Part shown: positions 16,973-23,916 of the stretch, piece by piece | Numbering within the stretch: position 1 is the stretch's first letter | Layout: every line of letters begins with the position of its first letter | Assembly (NCBI RefSeq): GCF_900091855.1 | Contig: NZ_FMCH01000590.1 | Location: 1-41,445, forward strand | Length of the DNA: 41,445 nt | Direction of reading: 5' to 3' | From: Streptomyces sp. DvalAA-14 | GTDB taxonomy: Bacteria > Actinomycetota > Actinomycetes > Streptomycetales > Streptomycetaceae | Made by a program: the position numbers and the translations under genes | The notes under the pieces: generated by a model | What the model saw: the letters and a program-made list of their open reading frames with translations, nothing else | Databases searched by the model: none | What the model was told of the DNA's origin: nothing

Positions 16973-18189
16973 TGCCCTATATCCACCAACTCCCCCTCGC
17001 CGTCGAGTTGCGCGAGGACATCGAGCACCGCCCCGGCCGGCCCCTGCCCTACAAAGCCCGCGTGCGATGGACCGATCCGCACAGCCATGAGCGCCGCTCG
17101 CTGTCCCAGTCCCACCCCACACAGGACTCCGCGCAGGAGTGGATCGACTCCCTGCGCGCCTCCGCCGCCCGCGGCATCGACCCATCCGCCTCCACGCAGA
17201 GCCTCGCGGCCTACGGCAACGCCCACATGGAGCTGGCGCTGCGCGGTCTGGAGCCGAAGACCACCGACCCGTATCTGGCCGGGTGGCGGCTGCGGGTGGT
17301 GCCCGCGCTCGGGCACCTGCCCGTCACCATGGTCACCAACGGCGTCGTCGACCGCACCGCCTACGCCTGGATCGCCGACGGCGAAGGCCGCTCCACGGTC
17401 AAGAACACCCTGGCCGTCCTGGTACGCGTGATGGAGCAGGCTGTTCGCGACGGACTGATCACCACCAACCCGGCCCGGATCAGCGGCTGGCAGAAGCAGT
17501 ACAAGCTCGCCGAGGACGAACTCGACGACCCCCGCTCCCTGGCCCTGCGGGACTGGGCCGCGCTGCAGGACCTGTCCGCCGCACTGGTCGCCCGCTCCCA
17601 CGGCCACTACCCCGGCTGGGGCGAGGCGGTCACCTTCGCCGCCTGCACCGCCGCCCGCATCGGCGAAGTCTCCGGCGTCCGCGTCAAAGACATCGACCGC
17701 ACCCACTGGATCTGGACGGTGCGGCGCCAGACCACCCCCTCCCCCGGCGGCCTCACCGACAAGAACACCAAAGGCAAGATCGCCCGCCGCGTGCCCCTCA
17801 TCGAAGAAGTCCGCCCCATGCTCGCCCAGCGCCTGCTGGCGCTGGGGGGCGAGCCCGACGCCCGGCTGTTCACCGGACCCCTCGGGGGACGGATCACCAC
17901 CGCCGTCCTGCGCGACGCCACCCACTGGGACGACGTCATCCGCCACCTCGGCTACCACCACCTGCGCCGCCACGACCTGCGCCACACCGGCCTGACATGG
18001 ATGGCCGACGCCGGCGTCCCCCTGCACGTCCTGCGCCTCATCGCCGGACACGGCTCCCTGCAGACCACCCAGCGCTACCTCCACCCCGACCTGCAGGCCG
18101 TCATCCGCGCCGGCCACTCCCTCACGGCCCACCTGACCCAGGCCCCGCAGCCCACCCCCGGACTCGCCGCGACCCTCACCGCCTTGTAG
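16972..18189 (+). CDS. int: Tyrosine site-specific integrase of island A
   Basis: A 405-aa phage-type integrase. The catalytic set is complete: R229 in ARIGEVSG, H334 and R337 in RRHDLRHTG, H360 in IAGHGS and Y369 in TQRYLHP. An N-terminal arm-binding and core-binding region precedes it. The gene overlaps xis by ATGA and points at att copy 2, about 190 bp downstream, the normal layout for elements integrated in the 3' end of a tRNA. Two TGGTCC hexamers 11 bp apart (18270 and 18281) lie between gene and core and may be arm sites. A decayed close relative lies at 2058-2298. It is not closely similar to the element B integrase, although both use the same tRNA core. Confidence 0.93.
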   Translation: MPYIHQLPLAVELREDIEHRPGRPLPYKARVRWTDPHSHERRSLSQSHPTQDSAQEWIDSLRASAARGIDPSASTQSLAAYGNAHMELALRGLEPKTTDPYLAGWRLRVVPALGHLPVTMVTNGVVDRTAYAWIADGEGRSTVKNTLAVLVRVMEQAVRDGLITTNPARISGWQKQYKLAEDELDDPRSLALRDWAALQDLSAALVARSHGHYPGWGEAVTFAACTAARIGEVSGVRVKDIDRTHWIWTVRRQTTPSPGGLTDKNTKGKIARRVPLIEEVRPMLAQRLLALGGEPDARLFTGPLGGRITTAVLRDATHWDDVIRHLGYHHLRRHDLRHTGLTWMADAGVPLHVLRLIAGHGSLQTTQRYLHPDLQAVIRAGHSLTAHLTQAPQPTPGLAATLTAL

Positions 18190-18333
18190 GAACCCGACAA
18201 GAACAGGACGGAACAAAAACTCCCGGTCCCCGAGAAAACCGACCCTGATCTGCACGTTTCCCCCAGCCCTGGTCCGCAAATGGTCCCCAGAAGCTGACGG
18301 CGCATCAGGTGGAAACCATTGCCGGGAAACGGC

Positions 18334-18378
18334 GAAGGGCCCGCTGACCTGGCCAAATGCCAGTCCAGCGGGCCCTTC
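18334..18378. terminator. Hairpin terminator next to att copy 2
   Basis: GAAGGGCCCGCT (18334-18345) pairs with AGCGGGCCCTTC (18367-18378), and CTGGC pairs with GCCAG inside. It ends 2 bp from the core and can stop the integrase transcript. It is also placed where a tRNA-Pro terminator would be. Confidence 0.7.
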
Positions 18379-18380
18379 AA

Positions 18381-18427
18381 CACCGTCGGGACGACAGGAT
18401 TTGAACCTGCGACCCCTTGACCCCCAG
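18381..18427 (-). other. Attachment site copy 2 (tRNA-Pro 3' half)
   Basis: Identical over 47 bp to 33480-33526 inside the intact tRNA-Pro region. The bases to the right do not continue as tRNA, so this is a duplicate left by integration. It is both the right end of island A and the left end of element B. Confidence 0.93.
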
Positions 18428-18521
18428 GCGCGCGCAGGCAGAGTCGCAGAGCCTCGACGCCACGCCGCTAGCGCCCCCGACGCGGCCGGCGGTGCGTGGC
18501 TATCCCCCGGCATCCATCGGT

Positions 18522-18542
18522 GTTGATGTCAGCCGTTGATGT
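18522..18542 (+). repeat. Left arm-type site of element B integrase
   Basis: Two GTTGATGT octamers 13 bp apart (18522 and 18535). The same 21-bp arrangement with one mismatch recurs at 33422-33442, at the other end of the element. In the excised circle the two pairs flank the core, as integrase arm sites do. Confidence 0.7.
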
Positions 18543-18722
18543 CGCCTGCGGCCTGTTGCGGAGGAACTTGAGCTGTGCCATGTGACCTTCACACCCGCTG
18601 CTCTAACTGCGCTCACTAGCATCAGCAATGGCCTCGTGTCACGAATTTACCTGATCTCTTTCCGATCGCACATCGGACGGGTAAGGTACCACCTCCCAGA
18701 CAAAACGAGGCGTGATACTCCC

Positions 18723-20243
18723 ATGACTTCTACCTTCTTGTCGGCTTTCCCCGGGCACTGGCGGCGACCAGCCGACGATTACAGGGATGCAATTAAGACC
18801 TCTCTCATCGTCCTTGACACCAATATCTTGCTGGGTCTCTATCGATTTACCCCAGCGGCACGCAGCGAACTGTTTGATGTTCTATCGAAGGTGGAAGACC
18901 GCCTCTGGGTTCCAAATCAAGTAGTGGATGAATATTATCAGAGGAGAATCGACGCAGTAAAGGAACACATCGATCTTTACAATGAGGTCCCAAAAGCAAT
19001 ATCGGATCACAAGGCAAAAATACTGTCGGAGATCCGCAATTTCGCCAACCGATGCTCACTTTCTGGTCCCGACAAGAACGAGCTTATCGACCCTGTCGAA
19101 GCATCTATAAAAGATGTGTTGGAAAAGATAAAGATTCACGAAGAGAAATTCGACCTGACCCTAGAGAAAGTCGTTAACGCCGATCCAATCTTGTCAGCCC
19201 TCGCTCAACTACTCGACGGCAAAACGGGTGACCCCTTCAGCGCAGAAGAGAAGGAATCCCTACTGAAGGAGTTCAGTAACAGAGTCGAAACCAAAACGCC
19301 ACCAGGATATCGTGACGCGGGAAAAAAGGAGAATGCCCACGGCGACTACTTTATATGGGAACAAGTGATCCGAGAGTCTAAGGCAAGAAATATGCCCATT
19401 CTCATGGTCACCAATGACGCAAAGGAAGATTGGATTCGCAGAGAAGCTGGGCTAATTGTCGGCGCTCGTCCCGAGCTTATAGAAGAGATGAAAAGCCGAG
19501 CCGATACAGAACTACTAATCACTCAGTTGGGGCTTTTTTTGAAAAGTGCCAAGGCTGAACTCGGCGCCTCGGTTAGCCCGTCCACCGTTGCACAAGCGGA
19601 AAGCCTTAGGAGCAAGTCACCCTCAGCCGCTCGTCGGCTGAGGGTCGGAGTGTACATCCATCCTCAACTGGTCCGCGAGCTGGGCGACCTGCTCAATGCG
19701 AGCACAGCAGAGGTGAATAAACTTGAGCGATTTCTTTCGTCTAAAGAAATCGAGTCGCATGATCTAATCGCCTTGCGAACGATACTTCAGAAGGAATTGA
19801 AGCGTCGCGAATTTCTTTCAACGTCTCTATTTTGCGTGCGCGAGAATATTGTAAGTGAAACGAAACTCGATTACATCATCGGATTTCCAGATGAGGTCAG
19901 TTTCGAACAGGCGCGCTCCGCCTTGCATGCACTCCGCCGCCGTGCACGCCACATGTTGCACACAGGCAGGGCCGAAATACGCAACACTGAGGGAGAAGAC
20001 CCCGCGATCAGGGAACAAATAAACTCCCTACTAATTTCCAAGGGCTTTGCCCACGAGCAAATGGAACGCTTGAACGCCGTCACTATGGAAGCGCATCATC
20101 GGGCAAGAGAAGGCGACCCAAAAGGATACGAGGAATACACTGCAGCCAGGGAAGAGCTGACATCGTCGGAGGTTGCTCTGGCCAATATAGAAGAGCAACT
20201 GCGCGAGCTAATTGCGCGAATGGAAGGCGACCGTGAGAGCTAA
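18723..20243 (+). CDS. PIN-like domain protein, candidate nuclease (AICE cargo)
   Basis: A 506-aa protein. The start is ATG 18723; an in-frame earlier ATG at 18582 falls in non-coding-like sequence. The N-terminal half resembles the PIN-like (DUF4935-type) nuclease fold, with an acidic set D32 in LDTNILLGLYRF, E70 in VVDEYYQRR, D208 in HGDYFIWEQ and D232 in VTNDAKEDW. A helical insertion lies between the second and third. PIN domains cut RNA with metal ions. The C-terminal half is long, charged and helical (coiled-coil-like, for example EVALANIEEQLRELIARM) and unknown to me. GC content is far below that of its neighbours, indicating recent acquisition. It sits alone next to the left end of the element, a usual place for defence or toxin cargo. 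Confidence 0.8.
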   Translation: MTSTFLSAFPGHWRRPADDYRDAIKTSLIVLDTNILLGLYRFTPAARSELFDVLSKVEDRLWVPNQVVDEYYQRRIDAVKEHIDLYNEVPKAISDHKAKILSEIRNFANRCSLSGPDKNELIDPVEASIKDVLEKIKIHEEKFDLTLEKVVNADPILSALAQLLDGKTGDPFSAEEKESLLKEFSNRVETKTPPGYRDAGKKENAHGDYFIWEQVIRESKARNMPILMVTNDAKEDWIRREAGLIVGARPELIEEMKSRADTELLITQLGLFLKSAKAELGASVSPSTVAQAESLRSKSPSAARRLRVGVYIHPQLVRELGDLLNASTAEVNKLERFLSSKEIESHDLIALRTILQKELKRREFLSTSLFCVRENIVSETKLDYIIGFPDEVSFEQARSALHALRRRARHMLHTGRAEIRNTEGEDPAIREQINSLLISKGFAHEQMERLNAVTMEAHHRAREGDPKGYEEYTAAREELTSSEVALANIEEQLRELIARMEGDRES

Positions 20244-20291
20244 AGATGCAACCGGCTAATTCCGAAGAATACTGGCTTGACCTAGATCCGG

Positions 20292-21110
20292 TCATCTCGG
20301 GGTGGGGAGTTCAGTACCAATGGCCAGAAGATGCGAACTTGCAGAAAGCAACTCCGGATGAGGCTCAGCCAAGCGTGCCGCCGCTAGGACCGATTCGAAG
20401 AGTGCATCACCTGGATAATGGCCCTCTCGCTGCTCAACCGCTTTGAGTTGAGACCAGGCAGGCCCCTCGATCCCGAATACCGTTACGTGTTGTAGGCCCG
20501 ATTCAGTCAGTTCAGCGACTAGTTCGGCGGCTCGGTGAAAGTAGGCCAGCGTGAACCCGCGCCTGCCGTCGTAGACAGCGGTGCGGAGGATCTCAGAGAC
20601 GGATGCTTGCATCCGCTCGGTGTGCATGTGGGCCAAGGCCGCATGCTCAAAGAGGGACGCATAGCGGTTGATTGCGGCTGCGGCGACCAAACCGCCGGGG
20701 CGTACGACGCGCCGGGCTTCGGCGAGTGCCTGCCGGCGGTCTGCGGGGTCGGGCAGGTGGTAGAGCGGGCCCAGCAGCAGCACCACGTCGTAGCTGCCGT
20801 CGGCGGCCTGTAGGTATCGCGCGTCACCGATTGAGGCTCGACAGATGCTCGACGCCTGTTCGACGTGGCGCGCGATCGGATCCACCAGGTCGACCTCATA
20901 CCCATCCGCAACGAGCCATCGGGCGTGAGTCCCAGGGCCGCCGCCGACGTCCAGGATCTTGGCAGGCGCCGGCGGGAGGTAGCGGCGCAAGAGTTCCTGT
21001 GTGCGGATCAGTTCGAGTCGTCCGTCTGCCGCAGTGCTCAGGCGCTCGCTCTCATCGATCGTCTCGGAGTAGAAGCGTGCGACCTCGGGTGCCAGCTCTA
21101 GGTTCGACAT
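20292..21110 (-). CDS. Class I SAM-dependent methyltransferase
   Basis: A 272-aa protein with the Rossmann-type SAM motif I (ILDVGGGPGTHA), an acidic residue after the second strand (EVDLVDP), a motif around DVVLLLGPLYHL and the later VRPGGLVAAAAI. It looks like a small-molecule or ubiE-like methyltransferase, and its substrate cannot be read from sequence. It is divergent from the GntR gene. The 60-bp gap between them holds an operator-like site, so the regulator may control it. Its 3' end lies about 50 bp from the end of the PIN-like gene, in convergent orientation. Confidence 0.88.
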   Translation of the reverse strand: MSNLELAPEVARFYSETIDESERLSTAADGRLELIRTQELLRRYLPPAPAKILDVGGGPGTHARWLVADGYEVDLVDPIARHVEQASSICRASIGDARYLQAADGSYDVVLLLGPLYHLPDPADRRQALAEARRVVRPGGLVAAAAINRYASLFEHAALAHMHTERMQASVSEILRTAVYDGRRGFTLAYFHRAAELVAELTESGLQHVTVFGIEGPAWSQLKAVEQREGHYPGDALFESVLAAARLAEPHPELLSASSHLLAIGTELPTPR

Positions 21111-21128
21111 GATGGCAGTATCCTGTGT

Positions 21129-21144
21129 ACCGGTGGACCAGTCC
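21129..21144 (-). promoter_or_regulatory. GntR operator candidate 1
   Basis: On the minus strand it reads GGACTGGTCCACCGGT, matching the consensus GGACYRGTCCACCGGT shared with 21913-21928 and 22016-22031. It lies in the divergent gap between the methyltransferase and the GntR gene, where it could give autoregulation. Confidence 0.6.
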
Positions 21145-21170
21145 AGTACAGATTGCCCTCAGGAGGGCGT

Positions 21171-21887
21171 ATGGCGCTGCTGAAGTACGAGGAAATCGCG
21201 GAGTCGGTGCGCGCACGCGTCGCCAACGGTGAGTTCGCGCCTGGCGACACCGTGCCGTCCACTCGCGAGTTGTCCGAGCAGTGGTCCGTGTCGCGGGCGA
21301 CAGCGATCAAGGCAATGGACGTTCTGCGGGCCGACGGGGTGGTCGAAGCCCGGCAGGGCACCGGGTTCGTTGTCACCGAGGTTCCCATCGCGCGTCCTGC
21401 TGGTGGGCGCCGAGCAGGATCAACCCGAGTGACCGGCGGGATGCCTTTCCTCCGGGTCGGAACGCCGGACTGGGCTACACCGCCAGCACAGGTCGCCGAC
21501 GTGCTCGGGCTGCACGAAGGGGTGCAAGCTCTCCGACGGGTGCGCGTGCTGCAACTGCCGGATGGCAGTCCGCACAGCTACGTCGAGGCATGGTTCCCAC
21601 CAGACATCGCAGAGCAGGCCCCGCGCCTCGGCCACGCTGCCCCACTGGCGGAGGGGACCACCCGGTACGTGCGTCGCTGCACAGGGCGCTTCCCCGTGGA
21701 GGGCCAGGACGTCACCACGGTGCGCCTGGCGACTGAAGTTGAGGCAGACAACCTACGGCTGTCCGAACCAACGGCCGTCGCCGCGGTTCTCCATACCGCC
21801 TACGACCAAGAGCATCGCGCGCTCGTCTGCGAGGAGGGCGCAACGCCTGCGGCCTACTTCGAGCAGGTTGAGACCTACGCCATGTAG
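21171..21887 (+). CDS. GntR-family regulator with UTRA domain (KorSA-like role)
   Basis: The protein has 238 aa from the ATG at 21171, with AGGAGGG 3-9 bp upstream. An ATG six codons earlier would place the ribosome site inside the gene. The N-terminus is a GntR winged helix-turn-helix (KYEEIAESVRARVANGEFAP, PSTRELSEQWSVSRATAIKA, GVVEARQGTGFVV). Residues of about 85-238 form a UTRA ligand-binding domain (LQLPDGSPHSYVEAWFPPDI). In pSAM2-type elements a GntR repressor controls replication and transfer, and this gene occupies the same place. Three matching operator-like sites lie nearby, including one upstream of the transfer operon. The ligand is unknown. Confidence 0.9.
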   Translation: MALLKYEEIAESVRARVANGEFAPGDTVPSTRELSEQWSVSRATAIKAMDVLRADGVVEARQGTGFVVTEVPIARPAGGRRAGSTRVTGGMPFLRVGTPDWATPPAQVADVLGLHEGVQALRRVRVLQLPDGSPHSYVEAWFPPDIAEQAPRLGHAAPLAEGTTRYVRRCTGRFPVEGQDVTTVRLATEVEADNLRLSEPTAVAAVLHTAYDQEHRALVCEEGATPAAYFEQVETYAM

Positions 21888-21908
21888 AGCCGCCGGCTGA
21901 CATAGAAG

Positions 21909-21940
21909 ACCTGGACCAGTCCACCGGTCCAGGTTTTTTT
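21909..21940 (+). terminator. Rho-independent terminator containing an operator copy
   Basis: ACCTGGACC (21909-21917) pairs with GGTCCAGGT (21926-21934), followed by a run of seven T. This is a textbook terminator for the GntR gene. It embeds the operator-like sequence at 21913-21928, so the same bases may be read as DNA operator and as RNA hairpin. Confidence 0.85.
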
Positions 21941-22015
21941 ATTGCCCGTCAGATGCCCAACTACCTGCGCTAACGCCTCTCCGTGGACGCGCCGTTGCCC
22001 ACGAGCGGCTTGACC

Positions 22016-22031
22016 GGACCGGTCCACCGGT
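22016..22031 (+). promoter_or_regulatory. GntR operator candidate 3, upstream of the transfer operon
   Basis: GGACCGGTCCACCGGT, the third copy of the shared consensus. It lies in the gene-free stretch 21942-22420 that precedes the long rightward operon. It is a likely site for repression of transfer functions. Confidence 0.6.
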
Positions 22032-22348
22032 CCAGTCTTCTCTCTGTGGCCACGCGCCGGTCCGGGTCTCTCCGGACGACTGCAAGGCCATGCCTAGGGG
22101 TCCGGGACAGATCGGGCCGAGGTCACCGGCGCCTTGTCAGCCGGATGGCACAAGACCGAAAGGTCACGTCTCTGCCTACAACGGGCTTCGGCGGCTCTTC
22201 CGTAAGACGGGAGCCGCTGTCCCGAAGGAGACATCGCACGTCATCGACTGCCGCAGCGCGTTTGCGTGCTGCGGCCGGTTGCCTCCCCGAGCTGTCTCGC
22301 ATAGCTCGGGCTGAGGGGAGCCGGAGCGAAGCCGACTCGACGTACAGC

Positions 22349-22382
22349 GGCCCCGCACGGTGCGCGAACACCGGACGGGGCC
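22349..22382 (+). promoter_or_regulatory. Leader hairpin before the transfer operon
   Basis: GGCCCCG (22349-22355) pairs with CGGGGCC (22376-22382), and CGGTG (22358-22362) pairs with CACCG (22369-22373). It ends 38 nt before the ATG at 22421, the same spacing as the three related hairpins further down. Its loop differs from theirs, so it is only possibly of the same family. Confidence 0.45.
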
Positions 22383-22420
22383 TTGACCACCTACCTGACG
22401 AACCCAGGAGGCGATCCGCC

Positions 22421-22528
22421 ATGGATCGTATCGACCCCGCTTTACCCCTGACCGACGCCGAACGAGACGAACTGTCGCGGAAGGTCGCCGATGCCAACAA
22501 GCGTTCGGAGAACGGAAGCGGCCGATGA
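22421..22528 (+). CDS. Small protein of 35 aa, first gene of the operon
   Basis: The ORF starts at ATG 22421 with CAGGAGG about 9 bp upstream. Its stop overlaps the next start (ATGA). It is charged and helical (LTDAERDELSRKVADANKR), with no recognised family. The strong ribosome site and overlap indicate a real gene or a translational leader for the next one. Confidence 0.6.
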   Translation: MDRIDPALPLTDAERDELSRKVADANKRSENGSGR

Positions 22529-22977
22529 GTGCCGACCGCACAGACGCCAGTCTGGATGCTGCCCGACTCGACGCGAAGGCGGAGATCGCGCGCACCGATT
22601 CGAAGGTGTCGTTGCTGCTGGCGTTCGTCGGCGCGGTGCTGGCGGGTGTCTGGACCGTTGGTTCAGGGCTTCACCTGCCGGTGCTCGCCGCGGTGCTGGG
22701 CGGTGCCGGAGTGTTGCTGCTGTTGGTCGTGGCCGGTGTGCTGCTGTGGGCAGTCCGTCCGAACCTCGGTGGCGGCCGGCCGGTGGGGTTCCCGCACTGG
22801 GCCACGCTCACCGCCGCGGAGATCCGCAGCGAACTGGCTTGTGAGGACCGAGCCGAGCACATTGCGACCCTGTCGCGGATCGCGGTGCGGAAGTTCACGC
22901 ACCTGCGGCGCGCGGTGGATCTGACCTGTATCGCGCTGGTTCTGCTGGTCGCAGCCCTGCTGACCAGCCTCGTCTGA
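22525..22977 (+). CDS. Pycsar-effector-like (DUF5706-type) membrane protein
   Basis: A 150-aa protein with the layout of Pycsar TM effectors: an N-terminal helix ending in RTDSKVSLLLAF that runs into membrane segment 1 (about residues 28-46), segment 2 (about 52-78), a central soluble stretch (AEIRSELACEDRAEHIATLS, KFTHLRRA) and a terminal segment 3 (IALVLLVAALLTSLV). Pycsar effectors damage membranes in response to cyclic CMP/UMP made by a partner cyclase. No cyclase gene is visible in this window. Inside an AICE operon it may instead act in spreading or pore functions. The domain call is from pattern memory and should be confirmed by profile search. Confidence 0.7.
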   Translation: MSADRTDASLDAARLDAKAEIARTDSKVSLLLAFVGAVLAGVWTVGSGLHLPVLAAVLGGAGVLLLLVVAGVLLWAVRPNLGGGRPVGFPHWATLTAAEIRSELACEDRAEHIATLSRIAVRKFTHLRRAVDLTCIALVLLVAALLTSLV

Positions 22978-22993
22978 CCTTTCACCCCGCGCT

Positions 22994-23032
22994 CGGGACG
23001 GCTGCACATCCGCCAAGACACCGGCCGTCCCG
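22994..23032 (+). promoter_or_regulatory. Intercistronic hairpin, family copy 1
   Basis: CGGGACGGC (22994-23002) pairs with GCCGTCCCG (23024-23032) around a 21-nt loop containing GCACATCCGCCAAGACACC. It starts 16 nt after the preceding stop and ends 34 nt before the next ATG (23067). Copies 2 and 3 lie at 25531-25569 and 29175-29217. Between copies 1 and 2 the loop is 20/21 identical, while two stem pairs change together. Confidence 0.75.
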
Positions 23033-23066
23033 GGCCCCCTTCCCCTTCCGTTCGGAGACGCTTCCC

Positions 23067-23360
23067 ATGCGTGACTACATCGGGCCCCACACGGCCTTGA
23101 CCACTGACGATTTCCTGGAACTCGCCCTGGGCACCCCGCTGGAGCTGTGGCTGGGCACCGACGGCGAGACCGAGCAGGACCGCGCCGCCCGCGAGGCCGC
23201 GGCCCGCGACATCCTCGCCGACGACCCCGCGCTGTTCGACCGCACGACCGCGCTGGCCGTCGAGACCATCGGCCAGACCATGCCGGAGCTGCTGCGCCTG
23301 ACCCCCGCCCCCCGCCCGGCGCCGGTTCGCCGGCCGCGCCGTAAGGGGGTTGCGGCATGA
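23067..23360 (+). CDS. Hypothetical AICE operon protein, 97 aa
   Basis: A soluble, acidic, helical protein (GETEQDRAAREAAARDILAD, FDRTTALAVETIGQTMPELL) with a basic proline-rich tail. GGAG lies 8 bp before the ATG. The stop overlaps the next start (ATGA). I do not recognise the family. It is part of the coupled block with the spread-type genes, so a transfer-associated role is possible. Confidence 0.75.
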   Translation: MRDYIGPHTALTTDDFLELALGTPLELWLGTDGETEQDRAAREAAARDILADDPALFDRTTALAVETIGQTMPELLRLTPAPRPAPVRRPRRKGVAA

Positions 23361-23695
23361 ATAGCGTGACCGCCCCCGCCCCGCTCCCCCTGCATGCGCT
23401 GTCCATCCCGCTGACGGTCCTGCGGCGGCTGGCGGAGGACTTCCCGCACCTGCCCGCCCCGACGGTCGATGTCACGACCATCTACCCGGACCGGCTGACC
23501 CTGACGTTCTTCGACAACCTGCCCGCGTTCGAGGCGTGGCGGGCCGCGCTGCGCATCTCCTGTGAGCAGGTGACCTGCAACATCCAGTCCTCGGGCCGTC
23601 AGTGGCGGCTGAACGCACAGACCGCGTTCGAGGGTGCCACGGTGTGCCTGGTCGGCTACGCCGATGTACCGCAGGCGGGCGGTGAGTCGTCATGA
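23357..23695 (+). CDS. Hypothetical AICE operon protein, 112 aa
   Basis: A soluble protein without membrane segments. The centre (TIYPDRLTLTFFDNLPAFEA, WRLNAQTAFEGATVCLVGYA) suggests an alpha/beta fold. The ATGA overlaps with both neighbours show tight translational coupling. No family recognised. Confidence 0.75.
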   Translation: MNSVTAPAPLPLHALSIPLTVLRRLAEDFPHLPAPTVDVTTIYPDRLTLTFFDNLPAFEAWRAALRISCEQVTCNIQSSGRQWRLNAQTAFEGATVCLVGYADVPQAGGESS

Positions 23696-23916
23696 GCGCC
23701 CACCGTGCGTTACTGCTCGCCGTACGCCGCTTGCGGCTGCTGGCGATCCTGGCCGGTCTGGCCTGGCTGCTGGGTATCGCGCCGCCCGCGCCGTTGCGGC
23801 TGCTGCTGCTCGGGGTGTTCGGCGTCGCGGTGGTGCTCGATCTGCTCGCCGACGCCGGCCTGACCCCGGGCCCGGTCCGGCTGACCGGCTGGGGCCGCCG
23901 CGGGGGTGATGAGTGA
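23692..23916 (+). CDS. Small two-segment membrane protein, 74 aa
   Basis: Two hydrophobic stretches (LLAILAGLAWLLGIA and LRLLLLGVFGVAVVLDLLA) lie between short arginine-rich ends. It overlaps the genes before and after. Small membrane proteins of this kind in streptomycete transfer operons are usually spread (Spd) proteins acting in plasmid movement between mycelial compartments. The specific assignment is inferred. Confidence 0.7.
   Translation: MSAHRALLLAVRRLRLLAILAGLAWLLGIAPPAPLRLLLLGVFGVAVVLDLLADAGLTPGPVRLTGWGRRGGDE

Larger units (their letters stand above)
1768..18427. mobile_element. Island A: att-flanked integrated element with Rhs toxin cargo
   Basis: The region is bounded by att copies 1 and 2, about 16.6 kb apart. 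It carries its own xis-int pair next to att copy 2, a large Rhs polymorphic-toxin locus, a degraded two-gene regulator module and an integrase remnant. I see no replication initiator, TraB/FtsK-like translocase or spread genes. It therefore looks like a decayed AICE or a genomic island that can excise with its own integrase but would need a helper to transfer. Sharing a core with element B allows joint excision of both as a composite. That part is inference. Confidence 0.75.

Noticed and set aside
18381-18427. Second tRNA-Pro gene at att copy 2
   Set aside because: Only the 3' half is present. The sequence to the right cannot supply the 5' acceptor strand and D-arm. The same holds at 1768-1814.
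16903-18513. 536-codon minus-strand frame opposite the island A integrase
   Set aside because: Antisense shadow; the plus strand has the complete tyrosine recombinase catalytic set.
20246-20446. 66-codon ORF starting right after the PIN-like gene
   Set aside because: Its second half lies antisense to the methyltransferase 3' end and it has no ribosome site. Only its first 15 codons could be non-shadow sequence.
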